A DNA stretch of 64,000 bases from CAVRQM01 sp963723455 (GCA_963723455.1 CAVRQM010000001.1:744001-808000); one strand, 5' to 3'; shown: positions 46,461 to 54,771, counted from the stretch's first letter. Notes: generated from the letters alone by a model not told the origin. Numbers and translations are program-made.

Positions 46461-46838
46461 CTACTTGGTGACTTTCTTCTTGCCTGCGATGGCGACTGCC
46501 TTGCCCTTGCGGGTGCGCGCATTGGTGTGGGTCCGCTGGCCGCGCACCGGCAGCCCGCGGCGGTGGCGCAGGCCGCGATAGCAGCCCAGATCCATCAGCC
46601 GCTTGATGTTCATCGCCACCTCCCGGCGCAGATCGCCTTCGACGCGATAGTCGCGGTCGATCAGCTCGCGGATGCGCAGAACTTCATCATCCGACATCTG
46701 GTTGACCCGGCGCTCGTCCGGGATGCCGAGCTGGCCGCAGATCGCGCGCGCCTTGGCCGGGCCGATGCCAAAGATGTAGCGGAGGCTGATGGTGACCCGC
46801 TTGTTGGTCGGGATGTTCACGCCGGCAATACGCGCCAC
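46461..46838 (-). CDS. rpsM: 30S ribosomal protein S13
   Basis: 125 residues: MARIAGVNIPTNKRVTISL, YIFGIGPAKARAI and RGLRHRRGLPVRGQRTHTNA are diagnostic of S13. The start is GTG 46838, after GGAG. It is the first gene behind the consensus promoter at 46989-47016. Confidence 0.97.
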   Translation of the reverse strand: MARIAGVNIPTNKRVTISLRYIFGIGPAKARAICGQLGIPDERRVNQMSDDEVLRIRELIDRDYRVEGDLRREVAMNIKRLMDLGCYRGLRHRRGLPVRGQRTHTNARTRKGKAVAIAGKKKVTK

Positions 46839-46988
46839 GCCTTCTCACTCCATACGTATCCGGCCCTGCTGCGCCGGGGTGCCCAAAGCTCCGCGCCCTG
46901 GAGGCCCCGACCGGGACCTGGCAGCGCCGAGTTGTGCGTTGTGCCAAAATGACGACGAACCCGGACCCGGGTTATCGCCAAGGCGCGC

Positions 46989-47016
46989 ACTATAGCGGCG
47001 AGCCGCCCGGTGTCAA
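46989..47016 (-). promoter_or_regulatory. near-consensus sigma70 promoter for rpsM-rpsK-rpoA-rplQ
   Basis: On the minus strand TTGACA (47016-47011) and TATAGT (46994-46989) are separated by 16 bp, matching the consensus at 6/6 and 5/6. It lies in the 200-bp gap between adk and rpsM, about 150 bp upstream of the S13 start. It implies that the alpha operon can be transcribed independently of spc-secY-adk. A small inverted repeat (AACCCG/CGGGTT) near 46960-46976 is in the leader. Confidence 0.75.
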
Positions 47017-47042
47017 CGCGTCAGGGTCAATTTCCGGTGAGG

Positions 47043-47726
47043 CTACAGCGCGGCGGCGCGGGCCGGGACCGTATGCGGCAGGTCGGCCAGGGCCGCCATG
47101 ATCTGGCGCGTGACCTCGTCGATGTCAGCCATGCCGTCCACCGCGGACAGCCGACCCCGCGCTTCGTAATATGGCAGCAGCGGGGCCGTCTGCTGCGCAT
47201 AGGCAGCCAGCCGGGCGGCGACCGTGTCGCGCGAATCGTCGGCGCGACGGACGAACTCCGTGCTGGCGCACACGTCGCACACGCCCGCCACGCGCGGGCG
47301 CCGGAACAGCTCGTGATAGCCGGTGCCGCATCGCGCGCAGGTGAACCGCCCGGCGATGCGTTCGACCAGCACCGGCGCATCCACCTGCAGTTCGATCACG
47401 GCGTCGAGCGAGTGACCCGTCGCATCCAGCAGCGTGTCCAGCGCCTCGGCCTGCTTCAGGGTGCGCGGAAACCCGTCCAGGATGAAGCCGCGGGCGCAGT
47501 CCGGCCGCGCCACCCGCGCCGCCAGCATGCGGATCAGGATGTCGTCGGACACCAGCGCGCCGGATTCCATCACCGCCTTGGCCTGCAACCCGACCTCGCT
47601 GCCGGCCGCGACCTCGGCGCGCAGCATGTCGCCCGTCGAAATCTGGACCATGCCGAAATGGTCCTGCAGGCGCTTGGCCTGCGTCCCCTTCCCGGCCCCC
47701 GGCGGCCCCAGCAGGATCAGGTTCAC
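47043..47726 (-). CDS. adk: adenylate kinase
   Basis: 227 residues, the long form with a LID domain. P-loop LLGPPGAGKGTQAKRL, AMP-binding ISTGDMLRAEV and GFPRTLKQAEAL are present. The LID carries four Cys (FTCARCGTGYHE and VCDVCAST), so it probably binds zinc, as in some alphaproteobacterial and Gram-positive enzymes. The start is GTG 47726, 10 nt after secY. Confidence 0.96.
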   Translation of the reverse strand: MNLILLGPPGAGKGTQAKRLQDHFGMVQISTGDMLRAEVAAGSEVGLQAKAVMESGALVSDDILIRMLAARVARPDCARGFILDGFPRTLKQAEALDTLLDATGHSLDAVIELQVDAPVLVERIAGRFTCARCGTGYHELFRRPRVAGVCDVCASTEFVRRADDSRDTVAARLAAYAQQTAPLLPYYEARGRLSAVDGMADIDEVTRQIMAALADLPHTVPARAAAL

Positions 47727-47736
47727 CGCACCCCTC

Positions 47737-49086
47737 TCATCGCGCGCGGCCGCGCACCCGCGCTTTCTTGATCAGGCCCTCATACTGGTGCGCCAGCAAA
47801 TGCGACTGCATCTGCGTCACCGTGTCCATCGTCACCGAGACGATGATCATCAGGCTGGTGCCGCCGAAATAGAACGGGATGCCGTATTTGCTGATCAGGA
47901 TCTCTGGCAGGAGGCAGACGATCACCAGGTAGATCGCCCCCACCGTGGTCAGCCGGGTCAGCACGTAGTCGAAATAGTCCGCGGTGTTGGAGCCGGGGCG
48001 GATGCCGGGGATAAAGCCGCCGTACTTCTTCAGATTGTCCGCGGTCTCCTGCGGGTTGAACACCACCGCGGTATAGAAATAGGTGAAGAACACGATCATG
48101 GCGGCATAGGTCACCATGTACAGCGGCTGGCCGTGCGCCAGCGCCGCGCCGATCGTCCCCAGCCACCCCCCGGACCCGTGCTGCGCCGAGAACCCGGCGA
48201 TGGTGGCCGGGATCAGCAGGATCGAACTGGCGAAGATCGGCGGGATCACGCCCGAGGTGTTCACCTTCAGCGGCATGTGCGTCGAATCGCCGCCGAACAT
48301 GCGCTGACCTACCTGGCGCTTCGGGTATTGCACCACGATGCGGCGCTGCGCGCGTTCCATGAAAACGATGAAGCCGATCACCGCCACCGCGATCAGCACG
48401 AATGCCAGGATGAACAGCGGGCTGAGCGCGCCGGTCCGGCCGAGCTCCAGCAGGGTCGCCAGCGCATTGGGCACGTTGGCGACGATGCCGGCGAAGATGA
48501 TCAGGCTGGTGCCGTTGCCGATGCCGCGCGCAGTGATCTGCTCACCCAGCCACATCAGGAACATCGTGCCGCCGACCAGCGTGACCACACAGGAAAAGCG
48601 GAAGAACATGCCCGGCTCGACCACCGCCGGCCCGAACTGCCCGTGCATGCTCTCCAGCCCCACGGAAATGCCGTACGACTGGAACACCGCGATCAGCACC
48701 GTGAGGTAGCGGGTGTACTGGTTCAGCTTGATGCGCCCGCTCTCGCCTTCCTTCTTGAGGGATTCGAGAGTCGGGATGGCCGCCGACATCAGCTGGATGA
48801 TGATGCTGGCGCTGATATACGGCATGATGTTGAGCGCAAAGACTGTCATCCGCCCCAGCGCGCCGCCGCTGAACATGTTGAACATGCCCAGGATGCCGCC
48901 GCCGTTGGTGCGGTTCATCAGCTCGCCCATCACCGACGCATCGACGCCGGGCAGCGGAATGTAGGTGCCGATGCGATAGACGAGCAGCGCGCCCAGGGTG
49001 AACCAAATGCGCTTCTTCAGCTCGGTCGCCTTCGACAGCACGCCGAGATTGAGCCCGGAGGCCATCTGTTCCGCCGCCGATGCCAT
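47737..49086 (-). CDS. secY: preprotein translocase subunit SecY
   Basis: 449 residues with about ten TM helices, the channel of the SecYEG translocon. Signatures: YIPLPGVDASVM in the N-terminal loop, GMFNMFSGGALGRMTVFALNI (read in parts), MPYISASIIIQLM and the C-terminal QMQSHLLAHQYEGLIKK. ATG 49086 follows AGAGGGG. It sits between rplO and adk as in most bacteria. Confidence 0.97.
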   Translation of the reverse strand: MASAAEQMASGLNLGVLSKATELKKRIWFTLGALLVYRIGTYIPLPGVDASVMGELMNRTNGGGILGMFNMFSGGALGRMTVFALNIMPYISASIIIQLMSAAIPTLESLKKEGESGRIKLNQYTRYLTVLIAVFQSYGISVGLESMHGQFGPAVVEPGMFFRFSCVVTLVGGTMFLMWLGEQITARGIGNGTSLIIFAGIVANVPNALATLLELGRTGALSPLFILAFVLIAVAVIGFIVFMERAQRRIVVQYPKRQVGQRMFGGDSTHMPLKVNTSGVIPPIFASSILLIPATIAGFSAQHGSGGWLGTIGAALAHGQPLYMVTYAAMIVFFTYFYTAVVFNPQETADNLKKYGGFIPGIRPGSNTADYFDYVLTRLTTVGAIYLVIVCLLPEILISKYGIPFYFGGTSLMIIVSVTMDTVTQMQSHLLAHQYEGLIKKARVRGRAR

Positions 49087-49217
49087 TGGCACTTCCCCTC
49101 TCCGCGGCCTAGCGCCGCCTCATGCACACGCGGCGCCGTCCGGTCTCCCGAAGGCGCCGCGAGTCGTCGTGAACATGCGTCGCGAGCCGGAACTCTGCAA
49201 GACGCGACCCGGACGGG

Positions 49218-49715
49218 TCAGGCGGCCGGGCTTGCCGCCGCATCCGCCGCCGGCGCCACGGTCCGCGTAACCGTGCCGCCCGCCGCCTCGACCGCCGCCA
49301 CCGCCGCCGCCGACGCGCCCGAGACGGTGATCGTCACCGCCCGGCCAATCTCGCCCTCGGCAAGCAGCCGCACGCCGGCCACCTTGCCGCCGCGCATCAG
49401 CCCGGCCGCCTTCAGCACCGCCTCGGTGATCGGCTGGCCGGCGTCGATCCGGCCGCTCTCGATCGCCTTGGCGACCGCGCCCAGATTCACCGGCGCATAC
49501 TCTCGGCGAAAGATGTTCTTGAAGCCGCGCTTGGGCAGCCGCCGGTAGATCGGCAACTGGCCGCCCTCGAACCCGTTCAGCGCGACGCCCTCGCGCGCCT
49601 TCTGGCCCTTGACGCCCTTGCCGGAGGTCTTGCCCTTGCCCGAGCCAATGCCGCGCCCGAGCCGCTTGGACTTCAGGCGCGAGCCGGGATTGTCGCGCAA
49701 TTCATTGAGGTTCAT
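49218..49715 (-). CDS. rplO: 50S ribosomal protein L15
   Basis: 165 residues. The Gly/Lys-rich N-terminus (KRLGRGIGSGKGKTSGKGVK) and GFEGGQLPIYRRLPKRGF are standard L15. A 15-residue Ala-rich tail is slightly longer than usual. 131 bp separate it from secY; I see no clear promoter there. Confidence 0.96.
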   Translation of the reverse strand: MNLNELRDNPGSRLKSKRLGRGIGSGKGKTSGKGVKGQKAREGVALNGFEGGQLPIYRRLPKRGFKNIFRREYAPVNLGAVAKAIESGRIDAGQPITEAVLKAAGLMRGGKVAGVRLLAEGEIGRAVTITVSGASAAAVAAVEAAGGTVTRTVAPAADAAASPAA

Positions 49716-49716
49716 G

Positions 49717-49917
49717 TCAGGACTGCTCCTCGACCCGCACCAGGTGCGCCACGCGGCGGATCATGCCGCGCACCGACGGCGTATCCTCCAGCGTGCGGGT
49801 GCGGCGGATCTTGTTCAGGCCGAGCCCGATCAGCGTTTCCTTCTGACCCGGCTTGCGGCCGAGAACCGAGGCGGTCTGCGTCACCGTGACGGTGGGCTTC
49901 TTCGACGCGTCAGACAT
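49717..49917 (-). CDS. rpmD: 50S ribosomal protein L30
   Basis: 66 residues; VTQTASVLGRKPGQKETLIG and the C-terminal VRGMIRRVAHLVRVEE match L30. Its ATG lies 8 nt inside the end of rpsE and its stop is 1 nt before rplO. Confidence 0.95.
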   Translation of the reverse strand: MSDASKKPTVTVTQTASVLGRKPGQKETLIGLGLNKIRRTRTLEDTPSVRGMIRRVAHLVRVEEQS

Positions 49918-50509
49918 CGGCCGCCTCCTGCACCGGCGCGTCCGGCGCGGCGTCGCGGCGGCCCAGCAGATCGACGACCTTCTTGCCCCGGCGCGCCGCC
50001 ACCGAGCGCGGGCTGGCGCAGCGGCCGAGCGCCGCGAACGTCGCCTTGACCATGTTGTGCGGATTGCGACTGCCCAGGCTTTTTGCCACCACGTCGGCGA
50101 TGCCCAGCGTCTCGAATACCGCGCGCATCGGGCCGCCGGCGATGATGCCGGTGCCGGCCGCGGCCGAGCGCAGCACCACCTCGCCGGCGCCGTAATGCGC
50201 CTGCACGTCGTGATGCAGCGTGCGGCCTTCCTTCATCGGCACGCGGATCATGGTGCGCTTGGCCCGCTCGGTAGCCTTGCGGATCGCCTCCGGCACCTCG
50301 CGCGCCTTGCCGGCGCCATAGCCGACCCGGCCCTTCTGGTCGCCCACCACCACCAGGGCGGCGAACGCGAAGCGCCGGCCGCCTTTGACCACCTTGGCCA
50401 CGCGATTGATGGTCACCAGCTTGTCGATCAGATCGTCGCCGTCGCGGTTCTGGCTGCGATCCCGATCGCGCCCGCCGCGGCCGCCGCCGTCTCGTGCGTC
50501 ACGTGCCAT
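49910..50509 (-). CDS. rpsE: 30S ribosomal protein S5
   Basis: 199 residues. A Gly/Arg/Asp-rich N-terminus, common in alphaproteobacteria, precedes LIDKLVTINRVAKVVKGGRR, GAGKAREVPEAIRKA and AGTGIIAGGPMRAVFE, the S5 core. Confidence 0.97.
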   Translation of the reverse strand: MARDARDGGGRGGRDRDRSQNRDGDDLIDKLVTINRVAKVVKGGRRFAFAALVVVGDQKGRVGYGAGKAREVPEAIRKATERAKRTMIRVPMKEGRTLHHDVQAHYGAGEVVLRSAAAGTGIIAGGPMRAVFETLGIADVVAKSLGSRNPHNMVKATFAALGRCASPRSVAARRGKKVVDLLGRRDAAPDAPVQEAADV

Positions 50510-50521
50510 GCTTGTGCGTCC

Positions 50522-50884
50522 TCAAAAAGCCAGACCGCCCTCGCGGGCAGCCTCGGCCAGCGCCTTGACGCGGCCGTGATACAGATAGGCGCCGCGGTCG
50601 AACACCACAGCGATCACCCCGGCTGCCAGAGCCCGCTCGGCCACCAGCTTGCCGACCGCCGCCGCCGCGTCCTTGTCCGCGCCGGTCTTCAGCCCCTCGC
50701 GCAGCGCGCGATCCAGACTGGAGGCGGCGGCCACGGTGCGCCCGGCGGCATCGTCGATCACCTGGGCGTAGATGTGCTTGCCGGAGCGGAACACCGACAG
50801 GCGCGGGCGCCCGGCCGACTTGCGCCGCAGCTGGAAACGCAGACGCGAGCGCCTGCGCTCCTGCAGAACCTTCACGTCGCTCAC
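50522..50884 (-). CDS. rplR: 50S ribosomal protein L18
   Basis: 120 residues. RPRLSVFRSGKHIYAQVIDD and the C-terminal FDRGAYLYHGRVKALAEAAR are diagnostic. GTG 50884 overlaps the rplF stop as GTGA, which decides the start. Confidence 0.96.
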   Translation of the reverse strand: MSDVKVLQERRRSRLRFQLRRKSAGRPRLSVFRSGKHIYAQVIDDAAGRTVAAASSLDRALREGLKTGADKDAAAAVGKLVAERALAAGVIAVVFDRGAYLYHGRVKALAEAAREGGLAF

Positions 50885-51414
50885 TTCTTCTTGCCTTCCT
50901 TGCGCCGGATCTGTTCGCCCTCGAACTTGACGCCCTTGCCCTTGTACGGCTCGGGCGGGCGCCAGGCGCGGATTTCGGCGGCCACCTGGCCGACCTGCCG
51001 CTTGTCCACGCCCTCGACCTTGATCGAGGTCGGCCGTTCGCAGGTGACCTTGATGCCGTCCGGGATCGGGAACACCACGTCGTGGGAGAAGCCCAGATTG
51101 ATGACCAGGTTCTTGCCCTGCACCGCCGCACGGTAGCCGGTGCCGGTGATCTCCATCGTCTTGGCGTAGCCGGTCGAGACCCCGCGCACCATGTTGGCCA
51201 CCAGCGCCCGCGTCGTGCCCCACATCATGCGCGCCGGCGTCGAGTTGCCGCGCGGCTTCACCGCGAACTTCCCGCCATCGACGCTGGCCTCGACCAGATC
51301 GGTCAGCTCCAGATCCAGCGTGCCGAGTTTTCCAGTGGCGGTGAGCGTGCGGCCGACGATGGCCACGTTCACCCCAGCGGGGATCTCGACGGGATACTTG
51401 CCTACTCGCGACAT
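50881..51414 (-). CDS. rplF: 50S ribosomal protein L6
   Basis: 177 residues; MSRVGKYPVEIPAGV at the N-terminus and WRPPEPYKGKGVKFEGE near the C-terminus are standard L6. ATG 51414 is 10 nt after rpsH. Confidence 0.97.
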   Translation of the reverse strand: MSRVGKYPVEIPAGVNVAIVGRTLTATGKLGTLDLELTDLVEASVDGGKFAVKPRGNSTPARMMWGTTRALVANMVRGVSTGYAKTMEITGTGYRAAVQGKNLVINLGFSHDVVFPIPDGIKVTCERPTSIKVEGVDKRQVGQVAAEIRAWRPPEPYKGKGVKFEGEQIRRKEGKKK

Positions 51415-51424
51415 TGCACGGACC

Positions 51425-51823
51425 TCAGAACACGCGACACAGGACTTCGCCGCCGACATTGGCAGCGCGCGCCTCGGCATCGCTCAGCACGCCGCGCGGC
51501 GTGGACAGGATCGAGACGCCCAGGCCCGCATAGACGCGCGGCAGCTCCTGGATCTTGGAATAGACGCGCCGGCCCGGCTTGGAGACGCGGGTGATCTCCT
51601 TGATGACCGGCTCGCCTTCGTTGTACTTCAGCTCGATGCGTAGCTGCGCCACGCCCGGCCGCAGCTCCTCGGCCGAGAAGCCGCGGATGAAGCCCTCGCG
51701 CTTCAGCGCATCCAGGACGTTCGCGCGGAACTTGCTGGCCGGGGCGACGCAGGCGGCGTGGCGCGAGCGCTGCGCATTTCGGATGCGCGTCAGCATATCG
51801 CCCAAGGGATCGGACATGCTCAT
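51425..51823 (-). CDS. rpsH: 30S ribosomal protein S8
   Basis: 132 residues; SDPLGDMLTRIRNAQRS and the C-terminal GVSILSTPRGVLSDAEAR are canonical. ATG 51823 or ATG 51817 could be used; the former is usual in the group. Confidence 0.97.
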   Translation of the reverse strand: MSMSDPLGDMLTRIRNAQRSRHAACVAPASKFRANVLDALKREGFIRGFSAEELRPGVAQLRIELKYNEGEPVIKEITRVSKPGRRVYSKIQELPRVYAGLGVSILSTPRGVLSDAEARAANVGGEVLCRVF

Positions 51824-51841
51824 GGGTGCGTGCCCTCCCGA

Positions 51842-52147
51842 CTACCAGCTTGCCTTGACCATGCCCGGGATTTGTCCCGAGCTGGCCAGGTCGCGCAGCG
51901 CGATGCGCGAGAGCTTAAACTTGCGATAGTTCGCGCGCGCGCGTCCGGTCAGCTCGCAGCGCAGCCGCACCCGCACCTTCGCGCCATTGCGCGGAAGCTG
52001 CGCCAGGCGGATGGTCGCCTCGAAGCGGTCCTCGACCGGCAGCGTTCGATCCATGACCACCGATTTCAGCGCCGCCCGCTTGGTCTTGTCGCGCGCCGAC
52101 AGACGCTCGCGCATCTTGTTGCGGTTGATCTGCGAAGTCTTCGCCAT
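51842..52147 (-). CDS. rpsN: 30S ribosomal protein S14
   Basis: 101 residues, the long zinc-free form (no CxxC pairs). NRNKMRERLSARDKTKRAAL and the C-terminal SRIALRDLASSGQIPGMVKA identify it. Confidence 0.96.
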   Translation of the reverse strand: MAKTSQINRNKMRERLSARDKTKRAALKSVVMDRTLPVEDRFEATIRLAQLPRNGAKVRVRLRCELTGRARANYRKFKLSRIALRDLASSGQIPGMVKASW

Positions 52148-52216
52148 GCCCCTATCTCCCGGAACCTGCGGGCTGCGCGCCCGCGGTTTTCCAAACCGTG
52201 TTTATCTTCCGCCCGC

Positions 52217-53026
52217 TCACTTCGCGCCAGCTTCGTTGGCACTAGCTTCCTTGGCGCCAGCTTCCTTGGCGAACGGAATGTCGAAGCGCCGCAGCAGCGC
52301 GCGCGCCTCGTCGTCGGTGCGCGCCGTGGTCACGAAGATGATGTCCATGCCGCGGATCGAGTCCACGCGGTCATAGACGATCTCCGGGAACACGATCTGC
52401 TCCTTGATGCCCATCGCGAAATTGCCGCGGCCGTCGAAGCCCTTGGTCGGCGGGATGCCGCGAAAGTCGCGCACCCGCGGCAGCGCGATCGTCACCAACC
52501 GGTCCAGAAACTCGTACATCCGCGCCTTGCGCAACGTCACCTTGCAGCCGATCGGCAGGCCGGCGCGGATCTTGAACCCGGCGATGGCCTTCTTGGCGAT
52601 CGTCTTGACCGGCTTCTGGCCGCTGATCAGCGCCAGTTCCGCCACCGCCGCGTCGAGCTTCTTCTGGTCGGCCGCCGCCTCGCCCACGCCCATGTTGATG
52701 ACGATCTTCTCGAGCTTGGGCACCTGCATAGGGTTCTTGTAGGCGAACTCCTGCTGCAGCGCCGGCACGACCTCCTCGCGGTAGCGCCTGAGCATGCGCG
52801 GCGCCTCGCCGGTCCCGGCCGCGACCTGCTGCGCGAGCGAAACCTCCTGCAGCGTCGTGGGGCCGGTCGATGCGGCGGCCGCATTCTTCGGCGCCGACGC
52901 GCCGCGCCCGGCATTGCGTCCGGCGCTGCCCTTGTTCGCCGCGGCCTTGCCGCCACCAGCGCCGCCCTTGCCGCCAGCGCCGCCTTTTTTTGCCCCGCCC
53001 GCGGCGGGCTTCGCCTGCTTGGCCAT
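52217..53026 (-). CDS. rplE: 50S ribosomal protein L5 with long N-terminal extension and repeat tail
   Basis: 269 residues against about 180 for normal L5, which binds 5S rRNA. The conserved core starts at Met78 (LRRYREEVVPALQQEF) and contains VPKLEKIVINMGVGEA and DFRGIPPTKGFDGRGN. Residues 1-50 are an almost pure Gly/Ala/Lys tract, and 51-77 an uncharged linker. The last 17 residues are degenerate pentapeptides (AKEAG, AKEAS, ANEAG). ATG 53026 has GAGGAG 8 nt upstream, directly after rplX, so the long form is probably the translated one; Met78 has only a weak signal. Confidence 0.95.
   Translation of the reverse strand: MAKQAKPAAGGAKKGGAGGKGGAGGGKAAANKGSAGRNAGRGASAPKNAAAASTGPTTLQEVSLAQQVAAGTGEAPRMLRRYREEVVPALQQEFAYKNPMQVPKLEKIVINMGVGEAAADQKKLDAAVAELALISGQKPVKTIAKKAIAGFKIRAGLPIGCKVTLRKARMYEFLDRLVTIALPRVRDFRGIPPTKGFDGRGNFAMGIKEQIVFPEIVYDRVDSIRGMDIIFVTTARTDDEARALLRRFDIPFAKEAGAKEASANEAGAK
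52226..52270. repeat. three degenerate 15-bp tandem repeats in the rplE 3' end
   Basis: Units at 52226-52240, 52241-52255 and 52256-52270, consensus GCCAGCTTCCTTGGC on the plus strand, differing by one to four bases. In frame they encode the L5 C-terminal pentapeptides A-(K/N)-E-A-(G/S). Confidence 0.85.
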
Positions 53027-53038
53027 TGCGACTGCTCC

Positions 53039-53359
53039 TCAGCTCTCGATCACGTTGCCGGTCGCCCGGGCGACGCGAACCTTGCGGCCGTCCTCCAGCA
53101 CGCGGAAACCCACGCGCGTCGGCTTGCCGGTCTTGCCATCCACCAGCATCAGGTTGGACAGGTGAATGGTAGCCTCGGACTCGACGATGCCGCCGGGCTG
53201 GCCCATGCCGCGCGGCTTGGTATGCCGCTTGGCGATGTTCACGCCCTGCACGCGGGCGCGATGCTCCTTCGGCAGCACCTGCATCACCTGCCCCTGCTTG
53301 CCGCGATCAGCGCCGGTGATGACCACCACCGTGTCGCCCTGGCGAATGCGCGCGGCCAT
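53039..53359 (-). CDS. rplX: 50S ribosomal protein L24
   Basis: 106 residues; RQGDTVVVITGADRGKQGQV (KOW motif) and NIAKRHTKPRGMGQPGGIVE are standard L24. ATG 53359 overlaps the rplN stop by one base (TGATG); the in-frame GTG 53362 is less likely. Confidence 0.96.
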   Translation of the reverse strand: MAARIRQGDTVVVITGADRGKQGQVMQVLPKEHRARVQGVNIAKRHTKPRGMGQPGGIVESEATIHLSNLMLVDGKTGKPTRVGFRVLEDGRKVRVARATGNVIES

Positions 53360-53727
53360 CACAGCACCTCCGGCGCGAGCGAGATGATCTTCATGAACTT
53401 GCGCGCCCGCAGCTCACGCACCACCGGGCCGAAGATGCGGGTGCCGATCGGTTCCTGCTGCTTGTTGATCAGCACCGCCGCGTTGCGATCGAACCGGATC
53501 GCGCTCCCGTCGGCGCGACGCACCGGAAACGCCGTGCGCACGATCACCGCCTGATGCACGTCGCCCTTTTTCACTTTGCCGCGCGGGATGGCGTCCTTGA
53601 CGGAGACCACGATCACGTCGCCGACCGAGGCGGTCTTGCGCTTGGATCCGCCCAGCACCTTGATGCACTGCACCCGACGCGCGCCGGAATTGTCGGCGAC
53701 CTCCAGGTTGCTTTCGACCGAAATCAT
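53359..53727 (-). CDS. rplN: 50S ribosomal protein L14
   Basis: 122 residues: LEVADNSGARRVQCIKVLGG and DAIPRGKVKKGDVHQAVIVR, and the FGPVVRELR C-terminus, are canonical. ATG 53727 is 10 nt after rpsQ. Confidence 0.97.
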   Translation of the reverse strand: MISVESNLEVADNSGARRVQCIKVLGGSKRKTASVGDVIVVSVKDAIPRGKVKKGDVHQAVIVRTAFPVRRADGSAIRFDRNAAVLINKQQEPIGTRIFGPVVRELRARKFMKIISLAPEVL

Positions 53728-53737
53728 GCTGCTGCCC

Positions 53738-54121
53738 TCACGCCTGCGCTTCGGAGGCCGGAGCCTCGGAACCCGCGGCCTCCGCCGGCGCGGACTTGGC
53801 GCCCAGGCTTGCGTGGCCCAGGCTCTCGTGGCCCGCGCTTGCATGGTCCGGGCTTGCATGATCCGGGCTCTCGCCGCCAAGGCGCTCGCCGTTGCGCTCG
53901 ACCACCAGCCATGCCTTGCGCTTGCTCAGCGGCGGGCATTCCTCGATGCGCACGTTGTCGCCCTCGCGGCACAGGTTCGCCTCGTCATGCGCCGCATACT
54001 TCTTCGAGCGACGGATGAACTTTTTGTACAACGGGTGCATGACGCGGCGATTGACCAGGACCGTCACGGTCTTGTCCATCTTGTCGCTGGTGACCCGCCC
54101 GGTCAGGACGCGCTTCGGCAT
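53738..54121 (-). CDS. rpsQ: 30S ribosomal protein S17 with repeat-bearing C-terminal tail
   Basis: 127 residues against about 80-85 normally. The OB-fold core (LTGRVTSDKMDKTVTVLVNR, MHPLYKKFIRRSKKY, ECPPLSKRKAWLVVER) ends near residue 80. The remaining 45 residues are a low-complexity tail: four pentapeptides of the form (A/E)-S-(P/A/L)-(D/G)-H, then an Ala/Glu/Ser stretch. The tail is in frame with the same stop spacing to rplN (10 nt), so it is not an artefact of a lost stop codon nearby. Confidence 0.95.
   Translation of the reverse strand: MPKRVLTGRVTSDKMDKTVTVLVNRRVMHPLYKKFIRRSKKYAAHDEANLCREGDNVRIEECPPLSKRKAWLVVERNGERLGGESPDHASPDHASAGHESLGHASLGAKSAPAEAAGSEAPASEAQA
53806..53880. repeat. 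five degenerate 15-bp tandem repeats in the rpsQ 3' part
   Basis: Units at 53806, 53821, 53836, 53851 and 53866, each 15 bp, typified by GGCTTGCATGATCCG on the plus strand. They encode His-containing pentapeptides in the S17 tail. Units differ by a few bases, so this is an old or selected repeat. Confidence 0.85.
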
Positions 54122-54134
54122 CGCCCTATTCTCC

Positions 54135-54353
54135 TCAGGCTTTGACGGAGGAGGAGCGCTGCTTCTCCCCCAGGATGGTTTTCACGCGCGCGATGTCGCG
54201 GCGCACTTCACGCACGCGGCCCACGCCCTCGGTCTGCCCGGTCGCGCGCTGGAACCGCAAGTTGAACTGCTCGCGGCGCATGTCCAGCAGCTGCTGCTTC
54301 AGCTGGTCCTCGGTCTTGAGGCGCACGTCGGCGATCTTGGTCTGCTTGGCCAT
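54135..54353 (-). CDS. rpmC: 50S ribosomal protein L29
   Basis: 72 residues; KTEDQLKQQLLDMRREQFNL and REVRRDIARVKTILGE are diagnostic of L29, near the exit tunnel. It starts 1 nt after rplP and ends 13 nt before rpsQ. Confidence 0.95.
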   Translation of the reverse strand: MAKQTKIADVRLKTEDQLKQQLLDMRREQFNLRFQRATGQTEGVGRVREVRRDIARVKTILGEKQRSSSVKA

Positions 54354-54354
54354 C

Positions 54355-54771
54355 TCAGGCGTCCCCGATCCGGGCAATGAACTTGGTCTTAATCGGCAGC
54401 TTGGCCGCGCCCAACGTCAGCGCCTCGCGCGCCAACTCCGGCGCCACGCCGTCGATCTCGAACATGATCCGCCCCGGCTTGACCCGGCACACCCAGAACT
54501 CGGGCGCGCCCTTGCCGGACCCCATGCGGACTTCCTGCGGCTTCAGCGACACCGGCACGTCCGGAAAGATGCGGATCCACACACGCCCCGCACGCTTCAT
54601 GGCACGCGTGATGGCACGGCGTGCCGCCTCAATCTGGCGCGCGGTGACCCGCTCCGGCTCCAGCGCCTTCAACCCGAACTGGCCGAAATTGAGCGCCGTG
54701 CCGCCTTTCGACAGACCGTGGATGCGGCCCTTGTGCGCCTTGCGGTACTTGGTCCGCTTGGGAGAAAGCAT
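54355..54771 (-). CDS. rplP: 50S ribosomal protein L16
   Basis: 138 residues; MLSPKRTKYRKAHKGRIHG, FGQFGLKALEPERVTARQIE and RMGSGKGAPEFWVCRVKPGR are canonical for L16. Confidence 0.97.
   Translation of the reverse strand: MLSPKRTKYRKAHKGRIHGLSKGGTALNFGQFGLKALEPERVTARQIEAARRAITRAMKRAGRVWIRIFPDVPVSLKPQEVRMGSGKGAPEFWVCRVKPGRIMFEIDGVAPELAREALTLGAAKLPIKTKFIARIGDA

Noticed and set aside
52226..53880. CRISPR-like array from the repeats in rplE and rpsQ
   Set aside because: Units are 15 bp, contiguous without spacers, degenerate, and in frame within ribosomal protein genes.
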